Assembly: GCA_028819235.1 (NCBI GenBank)
Contig: JAPPMC010000154.1
Span: forward strand, 1 to 64,000
Direction: 5' to 3'
DNA: 64,000 nucleotides
Source: Bryobacterales bacterium
GTDB lineage: Bacteria > Acidobacteriota > Terriglobia > Bryobacterales > UBA6623
Under the pieces are notes generated by a model. The model searched no databases. It saw only the letters and a list, made by a program, of their open reading frames with translations, and had not been told where the DNA came from. The first letter of the stretch is position 1, and the number at the start of each line of letters is the position of its first letter. The position numbers were made by a program, and so were the translations under genes. This document shows, piece after piece, positions 29,852 to 38,824 of this stretch.

Positions 29852-31352
29852 GCTCGCCGTACTGCCCGCGGAGGCGCAATAGCTCCGCGCGAAGCTCTTC
29901 GACGAGCTGACCGTGACCCGGCTCCTCGTAGAGATTACGGAGCTCGTGCGGATCCTCGTGCAAGTCGAACAACTCCCAATAGTCGCCCTCGCCGTAGAAC
30001 TCGATCAGCTTGTAGCGGTCGGTGCGCACGCCACGGTGCGGACCGACCCTGTGCGGTGTCCAGAATTGGAAGCTCGGATCGGTCATCTGCTCCCGGGCCA
30101 TCTCCCGGAATGCCCAAGAGTTCTCGTAATAGCTGTAGAAGGTCGAAGTTCGCCAGTCGTCAGGCGGGGCGCCCTCGAGCAGCGGTCTAAAGCTACGGCC
30201 CTGCATGCCCTCCGGCACCCTGACGCCGGCAAGATCGAGCAGGGTTGGCGCGATGTCCGTGTTCAGCACCGGCCGGCCCTCGACTTGGCCGGCACGGCTC
30301 AGGCGGGGGTAGCGGACGAGCAGGGGTATGCGGAGGGCCGGCTCGTACATGAAGCGCTTGTCATACCAGCCATGCTCCCCCAAGAAGTACCCGTTGTCCG
30401 TGGTGTAGAGCACGACCGTGTCTTCCGCCAAGCCGGACGAGTCCAGGTATTCCAAGACGTATCCGAGATTCTCGTCCACACCGTGCACGGCGCGGTGGTG
30501 GTCCTTGACGAAGCGCTGGAAGATCCACTCGCGACGCTGCGCGGGACCCAGGCCAGCCGGCAGATCCGGGTAGTCACCCGCCAAGCTGATCTCGAAGCGC
30601 ATGTCCTCGGCCTCAGACGCCACCTGACGGGTCGCGTAATCATCGTCATAGCTCGCGGGCTTCGGCCAGTCGACGCCATCGTAGAGGCCGGCGTGCCGCG
30701 GGGCCGGCGTGAACGGCCTGTGCGGGGCCTTGTGCTGGTACAGCAGGCAGAACGGCTCGGACCCGACGGTTCGGAGAAAGTCCAGGGCAAAGTCGGTGGT
30801 GATGTCCGTCGCGTATCCCGACTGCTTGACTGTCTCCCCGCCGATGATGAAGTCAGGATCGAAGTAGACGCCCTGGCCTGGCAGGACCTTCCAGAGGTCG
30901 AACCCCCTCGGCTGCTGGCGCAAGTGCCACTTCCCGACCAAGCCTGTGCGGTACCCCGCCTCCTGCAGCAGCTGGGGAAACGTCGGCAGGCTGGCGTCGA
31001 TCTCCTCGATCGCGTCGGCCTTCTCGGAATTGCCGCGGATCCCGTGCACGTGTGAGTAGCATCCCGTCAACACGGTCGCCCTGCCCGGAGCGCAGAGCGA
31101 ATTGGTGCAGAGGGCGTTGGAGAACCGCGTGCCCTCGGCGGCCAGCCGGTCCATACTCGGCGTTCGCAGCAGCGGGTGACCGGCACAACCCATCTGGCCG
31201 TACTGCTGGTCATCCGTCATCACCAAGAGAATGTTCGGCCGCGGGCCGGATGGTCGGCCGCAGCGGGTGAGGAACGCCGCGCCCGTTGCGGCGGCGGCCG
31301 ATTGGAGTAAGTCGCGGCGGCTGGGGCCGCCGACCCCTGTCAGTCCTGGCAT
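29844..31352 (-). CDS. S1-family sulfatase with intact formylglycine motif
   Basis: Tat-like N-terminus from MPGLTGVGGPSRRDLLQ; RPNILLVMTDDQQYG; CAPGRATVLTG (C-x-P-x-R). ORF open to 31802 but start at 31352 fits. Confidence 0.93.
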   Translation of the reverse strand: MPGLTGVGGPSRRDLLQSAAAATGAAFLTRCGRPSGPRPNILLVMTDDQQYGQMGCAGHPLLRTPSMDRLAAEGTRFSNALCTNSLCAPGRATVLTGCYSHVHGIRGNSEKADAIEEIDASLPTFPQLLQEAGYRTGLVGKWHLRQQPRGFDLWKVLPGQGVYFDPDFIIGGETVKQSGYATDITTDFALDFLRTVGSEPFCLLYQHKAPHRPFTPAPRHAGLYDGVDWPKPASYDDDYATRQVASEAEDMRFEISLAGDYPDLPAGLGPAQRREWIFQRFVKDHHRAVHGVDENLGYVLEYLDSSGLAEDTVVLYTTDNGYFLGEHGWYDKRFMYEPALRIPLLVRYPRLSRAGQVEGRPVLNTDIAPTLLDLAGVRVPEGMQGRSFRPLLEGAPPDDWRTSTFYSYYENSWAFREMAREQMTDPSFQFWTPHRVGPHRGVRTDRYKLIEFYGEGDYWELFDLHEDPHELRNLYEEPGHGQLVEELRAELLRLRGQYGERG

Positions 31353-32164
31353 TCTTCGCTCCCTCCACATTCCGCCATCGTCCAAGCAGGGCGCCGCTTG
31401 TTCAGGAACGCCCTCACGCCCTCCTGCCCCTCCTCGGAGGCGCGACGCGTGGCCAAGAGCTTCGCGGTCCGTTCGTGGATGGCCGCATCGAGGGGCGACT
31501 CGGCGACTTCCCGGACCAATCGCTTGCAAGCAGCCAACGCACCGGGGGCCCCCAGCAGCAGCCGGTCGACGACTTCCCGGGCGCGTGCCTGGAGCTCGGC
31601 GGGTGGGACGACCTCGTCGACCAACCCGATTTCCCGTGCCCGCTCTGCGTCGACACGCTCGGCGCTGAGCATGATCCTGCGGGCAGCCCGGGCCCCGAGA
31701 GCTTCCACCAAGTATGGGCTGACCATTGCGGGGACCAGTCCGAGGCGTACCTCGCTCAGCCGGAAGAACGCGCTCGTCGAGGCCACCGAAAAATCGCAGC
31801 ATGCGACGAGCCCTACTCCGCCGCCCACGGCCGCGCCCTGAACAACGGCCACCGTGGGCTTGGGAAAAGCGTGCAGGGCTGCGAGCATGCGAGAGAAGCG
31901 CAGAGAACTCGCAAGGTTCTCAGCGGCACTAGCCCGGCCCATCTGGTGCATGGAGCGGAGGTCTACCCCGGCGCAGAAGCAAGAGCCCTCCCCGGCCAGC
32001 TTGACTATCCGCACGCGCGGGTCGCGCCCGGCGGCGTCCAGTGTCCGGTGCAGCTGCCCGACCGTCTCGTCGTCCAGTGCATTGCGCACTCCGGGACGGG
32101 CCAACCTCACTGTCGCGACACAGGCGTCACGCTCAAGGCGCACGTGCGCGGTCGACATTGCCAA
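31340..32164 (-). CDS. Enoyl-CoA hydratase/isomerase family protein
   Basis: LAGEGSCFCAGVDL, KPTVAVVQGAAVGGGVGLVACCDFSVAS, crotonase-fold motifs. Start may be ATG at 32158. Confidence 0.92.
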   Translation of the reverse strand: MAMSTAHVRLERDACVATVRLARPGVRNALDDETVGQLHRTLDAAGRDPRVRIVKLAGEGSCFCAGVDLRSMHQMGRASAAENLASSLRFSRMLAALHAFPKPTVAVVQGAAVGGGVGLVACCDFSVASTSAFFRLSEVRLGLVPAMVSPYLVEALGARAARRIMLSAERVDAERAREIGLVDEVVPPAELQARAREVVDRLLLGAPGALAACKRLVREVAESPLDAAIHERTAKLLATRRASEEGQEGVRAFLNKRRPAWTMAECGGSEECQD

Positions 32165-32504
32165 AGATCATAGCCAACGCTCCCACGAAAGATTCCTGGG
32201 GCGGCTCTTCTACGGCCGAGGGCAAGCACGGGCAGAGTGCCGCCCATTGTGAGCCGGAACGGGCAGGCCGCTTCCTGGGAGCCGAGATTGCCTCAGCGGA
32301 CTTCCAAGAGGCGCGGGCCTGCCCATCTCTGCCGGCGCTTGCGACCGTCCCGGAACCAGAGAGGCTCCCAGCGCGACACGCGAGGGGTCACTGCGGTTAC
32401 GAACCGGAAGGGCCTGACCCATGCCTTCCTGCTATCCTCTGCGTGGCGGCGGGGCCCTTCTGCAACCTCTTCTGGCAGGGCGCTGTCGACGAAGGGGGAT
32501 TAGG

Positions 32505-33641
32505 ATGCCGATTGACCGACGCGAATTCCTGGCCGCATCGCTCGGCGCAACAGTCGCGTCACTTCCAGTGGCCGTTGCAAGGGCTCAGGAGTCGTCCCAG
32601 GCTGCCGTGGGCAAGCTTGGGATCCCCGGACCATACCCAGGCCGAGTCGTGGCGGTCCACCACCCAAACTGCATCGCCTCCGGCGCCTACGAGTCCGGCC
32701 CAGTCGAGAGCATGATCGACCGCGGCATGTGCGAACTCACGGGTGCTGACGCCCCGCTTGACGCCTGGCGTCGCTTCTTCGAGCCCGGGGATGTCGTGGG
32801 CATCAAGCTGAACCCTGTCGGGATGCCGCACGTCATCTCGGCGCCGGAAGTCTTGCACCCGATCATCCGGGCACTGGAGCAAGTTGGCGTGCCACGCCGG
32901 GACATCGTTGCTTACGACCGCTACGGCAACCAGTTCGAGCAAGCAGGATTCGCCGAGTGGCTTCCGGAAGGAGTGCGGTGGACCTCGGCATCGCCGACCT
33001 TCCAAAGGATTCAGCTCGACATGGACGGGTACGACAGCGACGTCTACATGGAGATGCCGCTCGTGCATCCGGACTACGGCGAGGAATACGACCTCAGTGA
33101 CGCCCACGTCCGCCGCTCGTATGTCGCGAAGTTCCTGACCAAGGAGGTCAACAAGGTCATCAACATATGCGTAATGAAGCATCACCAGTCGGCCGGCGTG
33201 ACCCTCGCGCTCAAGAACATGTCGCACGGGCTGGTGAACAACGTCAGCCGGAGCCATGCCACGACTACGGCGAACGCCTGCGGCATCTTCATTCCCGCTG
33301 TTGTCGACCTGCCGGTGGTCCGCGAGAAACTTGTGCTGCACGTTCTCGACGGCGTCAAGGCCGCATACCACGGAGGCCCGGGGCGCAGCGTCGGGCGCTA
33401 TACGTGGGAGCACAAGGCGATGTACTTCGCGACGGACCCAGTGGCCCTGGACAAGACCGGCTGGAAGGCCATCGACGCCAAGAGGGCCGAAGTTGGCAGG
33501 CCGCCGATCGCGCTGCTCAAGCCCGACGAGGACAGCCGCTGGCTCAACGCCCAGGTGGAGCACATCGAGCTGGCGTCGAACTTCGGTCTCGGCGTCTTCG
33601 ATGACGAGCGGATCGACCTCCGGCGCATCGACCTTTCTTAG
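32505..33641 (+). CDS. DUF362 domain-containing protein, Tat-exported
   Basis: MPIDRREFLAASLGATVASLPVAVARAQ Tat signal; DUF362-like core (GDVVGIKLNP, MKHHQSAGVTLALKNMSHG, FATDPVALDKTGW). Confidence 0.8.
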   Translation: MPIDRREFLAASLGATVASLPVAVARAQESSQAAVGKLGIPGPYPGRVVAVHHPNCIASGAYESGPVESMIDRGMCELTGADAPLDAWRRFFEPGDVVGIKLNPVGMPHVISAPEVLHPIIRALEQVGVPRRDIVAYDRYGNQFEQAGFAEWLPEGVRWTSASPTFQRIQLDMDGYDSDVYMEMPLVHPDYGEEYDLSDAHVRRSYVAKFLTKEVNKVINICVMKHHQSAGVTLALKNMSHGLVNNVSRSHATTTANACGIFIPAVVDLPVVREKLVLHVLDGVKAAYHGGPGRSVGRYTWEHKAMYFATDPVALDKTGWKAIDAKRAEVGRPPIALLKPDEDSRWLNAQVEHIELASNFGLGVFDDERIDLRRIDLS

Positions 33642-33676
33642 GGCTGGCCGGCCCTGTTGGCCGTCGGCGGCCAGCC
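33642..33676 (+). terminator. Stem-loop immediately after the DUF362 stop codon
   Basis: GGCTGGCCG (33642-33650) pairs with CGGCCAGCC (33668-33676), 17-nt loop; no clear U tract. Confidence 0.4.
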
Positions 33677-33803
33677 TACCGCCCGGCCGGGCGAGGATGG
33701 AAAGAGGGCACGCCAACAGGGAGGCCTGATTGGCACGCAGATTCTGGGCCCGGCCGGCGAGCTCGAGCACGATGCGTCAGTGGCCCCGGGTGCCCCACAG
33801 GGC

Positions 33804-33824
33804 GGGCACTTCCGGGAAGTGCCC
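33804..33824. repeat. 21-nt inverted repeat in a convergent intergenic region
   Basis: GGGCACTTCC-G-GGAAGTGCCC: 10-bp perfect arms around one base. Confidence 0.6.
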
Positions 33825-33914
33825 GATTGCCGGACATCTCGGCCGTCGACAGGCAAGCCACAGGGGACATTCGGGGGGCCGACCTCATGCGCGGGGCGCC
33901 GATGCGGCAACTGC

Positions 33915-34589
33915 CTATCTTGGAGCCGCGGAGGGCCCAGACCCTAGCGACGGAGCATAGCCCTCTATGGCTATCGCACGCACCGGCGAGCCATCCCCTT
34001 GATGTAGCTTCAGCGGCAGGGCCATGAAGAAAGTGCGCTCTCCCAACCGGTCCAGATTGCAAAGCCCTTCGCAGATCGTGACGCCGGCCTCTAGCAGGAT
34101 CGTGTGAATCTCGGTGAGTTCGCGAATGTCATGGACAGCGGCGATCGAGGGCCCCTCAACTCCAACCAGCTTCACGCCAGCGCCGACCAGCCAGCGGGCC
34201 AGTGCTGTGCCGATACGGGGGAGGCGGTCACGATAGACACCGCTGTCGTCGATGTGGCGGCTCCAGCCCGTGGCAAGCAGCAGGCAGTCCCCAGGCTCGA
34301 CATTCTCCGCGACCGGACCCAAGTCTCCTGGGCCGAGCACTTGGGAGGGCTGCACGTCTGGAATGTGGGCCACCCACGCCGGGCCGCAGAAGCTCTCCAA
34401 GGGCACGGTGTCGATGGTGGTCGGTGCGACGCCGAAGTGGATCTTTGCGTCCACGTGCGTCCCAGCGTGGGAATAGATCGACCAATTGGTCGCATTCCAT
34501 CCATCCCGCTCCTTTGTGTATGCGGGTTCGACGCTTATCCCCCGCATCCCGGGCTTGAGCGTAACGCTAAGATCGACGATGAAAGCCAT
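33915..34589 (-). CDS. Cyclase family protein (kynurenine formamidase-like)
   Basis: Metal motif HAGTHVDAKIHF, GVEGPSIAAVHD, cyclase-family length and layout. Confidence 0.9.
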   Translation of the reverse strand: MAFIVDLSVTLKPGMRGISVEPAYTKERDGWNATNWSIYSHAGTHVDAKIHFGVAPTTIDTVPLESFCGPAWVAHIPDVQPSQVLGPGDLGPVAENVEPGDCLLLATGWSRHIDDSGVYRDRLPRIGTALARWLVGAGVKLVGVEGPSIAAVHDIRELTEIHTILLEAGVTICEGLCNLDRLGERTFFMALPLKLHQGDGSPVRAIAIEGYAPSLGSGPSAAPR

Positions 34590-34749
34590 GGCGGGACCGC
34601 GCAGCCGTGCGGGCGTTCGTGGCGCTCGATGCCAAGACGCGCCAGATTCCGACTACCGGCCGAAGGCGGGCCGCGCAACGGCGAATTATAGCGGACGGGC
34701 CCTACAATCGAACCTGCCTGCGACCGCGGCAGGGCCCCCATTCATCACA

Positions 34750-36135
34750 ATGAACCGTCGCCAATTCCTCGTGGCCAGCCTTTTGGGCAGCGCGGCCTGT
34801 TCCCGCCCCCAAGGGAAGCGTCCTAACGTCCTCTTCCTGATCGTGGACGACATGAACGACTACGGCTTCTACAGCACTCTTGGGGGCGTCAAGACTCCCT
34901 ACCTCGACAGGTTCAAGACCACTGCAGTGACGTTCGAAAAGGCATACTGCGCCTCACCGGCGTATGTGCCATCGCGAGCCGCGGTCTTCAGCGGCCTGTA
35001 TCCGCACACCACCGGGGCCTACCGCAACGGCAGCGATCCTTGGACCAAGCCGCCGCTGGACGCCACGGAGTCGCTGCCGGAGCTGTTCAAGCGGAGCGGG
35101 TACCGGACATACGGCCAAGGCAAGCTCACCCATGCCCCGGTCGCGGACGAGAAGCTGCAGGGCATGTGGGACAACAGGCCCCATGGCGGGGGGTTTGGTC
35201 CCTTCCCGCCCAAGGAGGACCAAGTGGCAGGCCGGTTCTGGGGATGGACGCCTTGGGACGGTCCGGACTCGGACTTTCCGGATGTCGTCAACGCGGACTC
35301 CTTGGTTGACTTCCTGCAGCGGCCCCAAGAAGGGCCCTTTTTTGCGGCCTACGGCCTTTGGCGGCCTCACACGCCATTCACCGCCCCTCGGCGATTCTTC
35401 GACATGTACGACCGGGAGCGGATTGAGATGCCCCCATACAGGGAGGACGACCTCGCCGATGTCCCTGAGCTGGGACGCGAGCTGGCTGCCGTTTGGGGGG
35501 AGCGCTTCGTTGTCAGCGGCAGGGAGACCGAAGACTCCTGGAGAGACTTTGTCAGGGCCTATCTGGCCTGCACGTCTTTCGCGGACTGGAGCTGTGGGCG
35601 GGTCCTCGAAGCCCTGGACGGCGGCCCTCACGCCGAAGACACCATCGTCGTGTTCTGGTCGGACAACGGATACCACTGTGGCGAGAAGGACCACTGGGAG
35701 AAGACCACCCTCTGGGAGAAGGCGTCGCTGACGCCCATGGCCATCCGCCTGCCCGCGTCGTCGCACGCGGGCCGAGTCTGTCGGCGGCCGGTCGGATCGA
35801 TCGACCTCTACCCGACGCTTGCGGAGTACTGCCGACTGGAGACTCCGGCCCACCAGCCCGAAGGTGAATCGCTGCGGCCACTGCTGGACGACCCGGAGGC
35901 CGAGTGGAACCGGCCGGCACTGACGACCTTCGGAGAGGGCTACGCTTCCGTGCGGGACGAGCGCTTCAGGTACATCCGCTATCCCGACGGGACAGAGGAG
36001 CTGTACGACCACGATGCCGATCCCAACGAGTGGTCGAACCTGGCGGACGCGCCAGAGAATCACGCGGTCAAGCGAATACTGGCCGAGGCGATCCCCGCGC
36101 AGTTCGCCAAGTCGCTCGGAGGTCGAATGGGGTAG
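34750..36135 (+). CDS. S1-sulfatase-family protein with atypical active site (YVPSR instead of C/S-x-P-x-R)
   Basis: MNRRQFLVASLLGSAACSRP leader; RPNVLFLIVDDMNDYG; AYCASPAYVPSRAAVFSGLYPHTTG; SDNGYHCGEKDHWEKTTLWE. Confidence 0.9.
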   Translation: MNRRQFLVASLLGSAACSRPQGKRPNVLFLIVDDMNDYGFYSTLGGVKTPYLDRFKTTAVTFEKAYCASPAYVPSRAAVFSGLYPHTTGAYRNGSDPWTKPPLDATESLPELFKRSGYRTYGQGKLTHAPVADEKLQGMWDNRPHGGGFGPFPPKEDQVAGRFWGWTPWDGPDSDFPDVVNADSLVDFLQRPQEGPFFAAYGLWRPHTPFTAPRRFFDMYDRERIEMPPYREDDLADVPELGRELAAVWGERFVVSGRETEDSWRDFVRAYLACTSFADWSCGRVLEALDGGPHAEDTIVVFWSDNGYHCGEKDHWEKTTLWEKASLTPMAIRLPASSHAGRVCRRPVGSIDLYPTLAEYCRLETPAHQPEGESLRPLLDDPEAEWNRPALTTFGEGYASVRDERFRYIRYPDGTEELYDHDADPNEWSNLADAPENHAVKRILAEAIPAQFAKSLGGRMG

Positions 36136-36280
36136 TAAGCGCCGGGGCGGAGAGCGCGCCACCAGACGGTCTCGGAGCACCGCCGTCCCCTCGCAGCACT
36201 AGCGCTGAGAGTCCTCGCTTAGCAAACCTCCCGAGGGTATCCTGCCATCAGGCCCCCGCCAGCGCGCGCTGCCAAGCATC

Positions 36281-37318
36281 ATGAATCCGCTGGACTTGTC
36301 CCCGCTCGGGAGAACCGGGGTGCAGGTGACGCGGCTGGGATTCGGCACGGGCCCACTCGGTGGAGCGCGGGCTGTAGTGTCGGACGATGACGCAGAGCGG
36401 ACCGTCGCCACGGCGGTCGAGTCCGGCATCAATTACTTCGACACGGCGCCTTGGTATGGCGTCGGGCAAGCCGAGATGCACCTTGGGCGCGGCTTGCGGG
36501 GGCGTCGGACGGCGGACCACGTCGTAGGCACAAAAGTCGGCCGGGTCCTCATGCCGACGGATTCGGCCCAACCGCCCTACCGCAAGCGGTGGCCCGGGGG
36601 CGCGCCCAACGACGTGCGCTTCGACTACACGCGTGACGGTATTCTCAGGTCACTGGAAGACAGCCTGCGCCGCTTGGATCTCGACGGCGTTGACGCCTTG
36701 GCGATTCACGACCTCGACTACAAGTACCACCGCGACGCCGCCGGGATTGACGCAAGGTTCCGCGAACTCGAGAGTGGCGGAGGATACGCGGTCCTCAGCG
36801 AGATGAAGTCCTACGGCGTGATTCGGGCCATCGGCGCGGGGATCAACATGACCGGCATGATCCCCAAGTTCGTCGAGCGATTCGACCTCGACTTCTTCGT
36901 CGTCGCCATGCCCTACACCCTCATGGACCAGCCGGCGCTGGACTGCGAACTGCCTGAGTGTGAGCAAAGAGGGATCTCGGTCGTCGTCGGGGCCCCGTTC
37001 TGCTCTGGCCTGCTGGCGCCGGGGGCGGACAGGTCTGCCTGGTACGGCTACTCTCCCCCCAGCGGGGACGTTGTCAAGCGGGCGCTGCGCATTGCCGCCG
37101 TGTGCTCACGGCACGGCGTGTCGTTGGCAGCCGCTGCGCTGCAGTTTCCCCTGGGGCACCCGGCTGTTGCAGCGGTGATCCCTGGGCCGGAGTCGCCCGA
37201 GCACGTGGCCTCAAACCTGGAACTGATGCGCGAGCCCATCCCTTCCGACCTGTGGGAAGAACTAAAGGCCGACGGCTTGCTGCGGAGGGATGCGCCCGTA
37301 CCCGGAGGGCCCTCTTGA
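36281..37318 (+). CDS. Aldo/keto reductase family oxidoreductase (aldose dehydrogenase-like)
   Basis: LGRTGVQVTRLGFGTGPLGG, GINYFDTAPWYGVGQAEMHLGRGLRG, SLRRLDLDGVDALAIHDLD. Confidence 0.92.
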   Translation: MNPLDLSPLGRTGVQVTRLGFGTGPLGGARAVVSDDDAERTVATAVESGINYFDTAPWYGVGQAEMHLGRGLRGRRTADHVVGTKVGRVLMPTDSAQPPYRKRWPGGAPNDVRFDYTRDGILRSLEDSLRRLDLDGVDALAIHDLDYKYHRDAAGIDARFRELESGGGYAVLSEMKSYGVIRAIGAGINMTGMIPKFVERFDLDFFVVAMPYTLMDQPALDCELPECEQRGISVVVGAPFCSGLLAPGADRSAWYGYSPPSGDVVKRALRIAAVCSRHGVSLAAAALQFPLGHPAVAAVIPGPESPEHVASNLELMREPIPSDLWEELKADGLLRRDAPVPGGPS

Positions 37319-37543
37319 CAAGCAGCCGGAGCCGAAGCGGTACTGATCGTTGAGGGACCGGTCCAAACCGAGGGCGGGCCGGTAGCGAAGAGGGGCAATG
37401 TCTTGCGACGGCGTCGTGGCGCCGGCGGCGTTTCTTGAGACGGAATCCGCGGGCTTGTCCCGGCCTGCGGCGGGCGAAGTTGGGCGCTCCGGTCTGGCCA
37501 GCCGGACAGACCATCCCAGCGAGCGGCGCACGCCAGCCGGCGG

Positions 37544-38173
37544 TCATCTGGCTGAGGGCGCCTCGGGAGAGAATGCCGGGTCGCTTGAGAGAACCCAAGC
37601 GTCCATCTCGAACCCGTCCTCGCGCATCGAGAACATGACGGTGTGGCTGCCCGGCTCTGCTATGTCTAGCCAGATCAGGCCGGGCACTCCACAGTGCTGG
37701 TCCGCCGTACGCTGCTTGCTCGCCCAGGTCCACGCGTTCTTTCCCTCGCACCATTGCATGCGGCGACCCGACTCGGGCCACTCGCCGTCGATCCCAACAT
37801 GGATGCCGTTGTCCTCAGTCCCGGTCGAATAGGCGCGCACCCAGACGAAGTAGCGCCCTGGACTGGTGATCCGCACGTCGTAGGCTACGACGGCCATGAC
37901 GCCGGGTTCGTTCGTGAAGTTCTCTCCGCGAATCAGCTTGTCGTCGTGGGACGTGCGGGTGTCCGGCAGCACCTCGATGTAAGCGCCGCCGCTCGCCCCC
38001 TCGGCGTGGGCTCCGGCTGAGACGACCCTCCATTCCCGCACTTGCGTAAGCTCTTGGCGATCAAAATTCTCGGCCTCGACCCGCAGCAGCCCGTCCGTCT
38101 CGGTCGGTACTTGGGCGCCGGAAGTGAGACAGGTGGCAAACAGGGCAATAGCTCCGCGCATCGAAACCTGCAT
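37544..38173 (-). CDS. Secreted carbohydrate-binding-like protein
   Basis: Signal peptide MQVSMRGAIALFATCLTSGA; VEAENFD, ASGGAYIEVLPDTR, GRYFVWVRAYSTGTEDNGIHVGIDGEWPESG resemble domains appended to glycoside hydrolases. Confidence 0.7.
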   Translation of the reverse strand: MQVSMRGAIALFATCLTSGAQVPTETDGLLRVEAENFDRQELTQVREWRVVSAGAHAEGASGGAYIEVLPDTRTSHDDKLIRGENFTNEPGVMAVVAYDVRITSPGRYFVWVRAYSTGTEDNGIHVGIDGEWPESGRRMQWCEGKNAWTWASKQRTADQHCGVPGLIWLDIAEPGSHTVMFSMREDGFEMDAWVLSSDPAFSPEAPSAR

Positions 38174-38769
38174 TCTATCCCCGCTGGTTGCTCGGCCCCC
38201 CTGGCCGAACCTCTCGCGTTGACCACTCATCTCGGCTCGGATGCACGGGATAGCCCCGAAGGGCCCTGCCGAGCCAAGAGTTCCCGGTCGCCTACGAAGA
38301 CTCGGTGAAGTCGGAACCCCGGCGACGGACCTTGTCCAAGCGCAGGCCTGCTCGGGGGAGCTGCCGGCGTGGAGATCTGGGTGCTTGACCGCTCCCGGCG
38401 GTCAATGCTGGGGTCTGTGACACTCGGCTGGCTCCGTCTGATTGTTGTTCGACGGTGGGGTCCAACCAAGCCGTCCCTTGCCGCAGGAACTTCCTCAGAT
38501 GGCCCTCCGTTGCAACAGTGCGGCGGGAACGGCTGTGCCGGCACAGTGCCTCAAGGTCGGCGGCGGACGTTCGGCGGCTGGCACACTAGGCGGCAACTCG
38601 GGCCTGTCCAGGGCGGGAAAGACAGCCAAGCCAACGGCGCGAAGCAGACTTCGCCTCTCCCGCCTGTCCGGACGCGGGCATAGTCCATGTTCCGCTCTGC
38701 TCCTGCCGCCCCGTGCCGGCCCCTTGCAAGCGCCCGGCCTACACTTCCCACCCCGCCTCCCCAAGCCAC

Positions 38770-38798
38770 TTGACCGAGCTTCCCTCTGCTGCTACGAT
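38770..38798 (+). promoter_or_regulatory. Predicted sigma70-type promoter upstream of TonB receptor
   Basis: TTGACC - 17 nt - TACGAT, followed by AAGGGGG SD-like sequence before ATG at 38825. Confidence 0.6.
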
Positions 38799-38824
38799 TA
38801 CCGACTTAAGTCCAAGGGGGTCAT

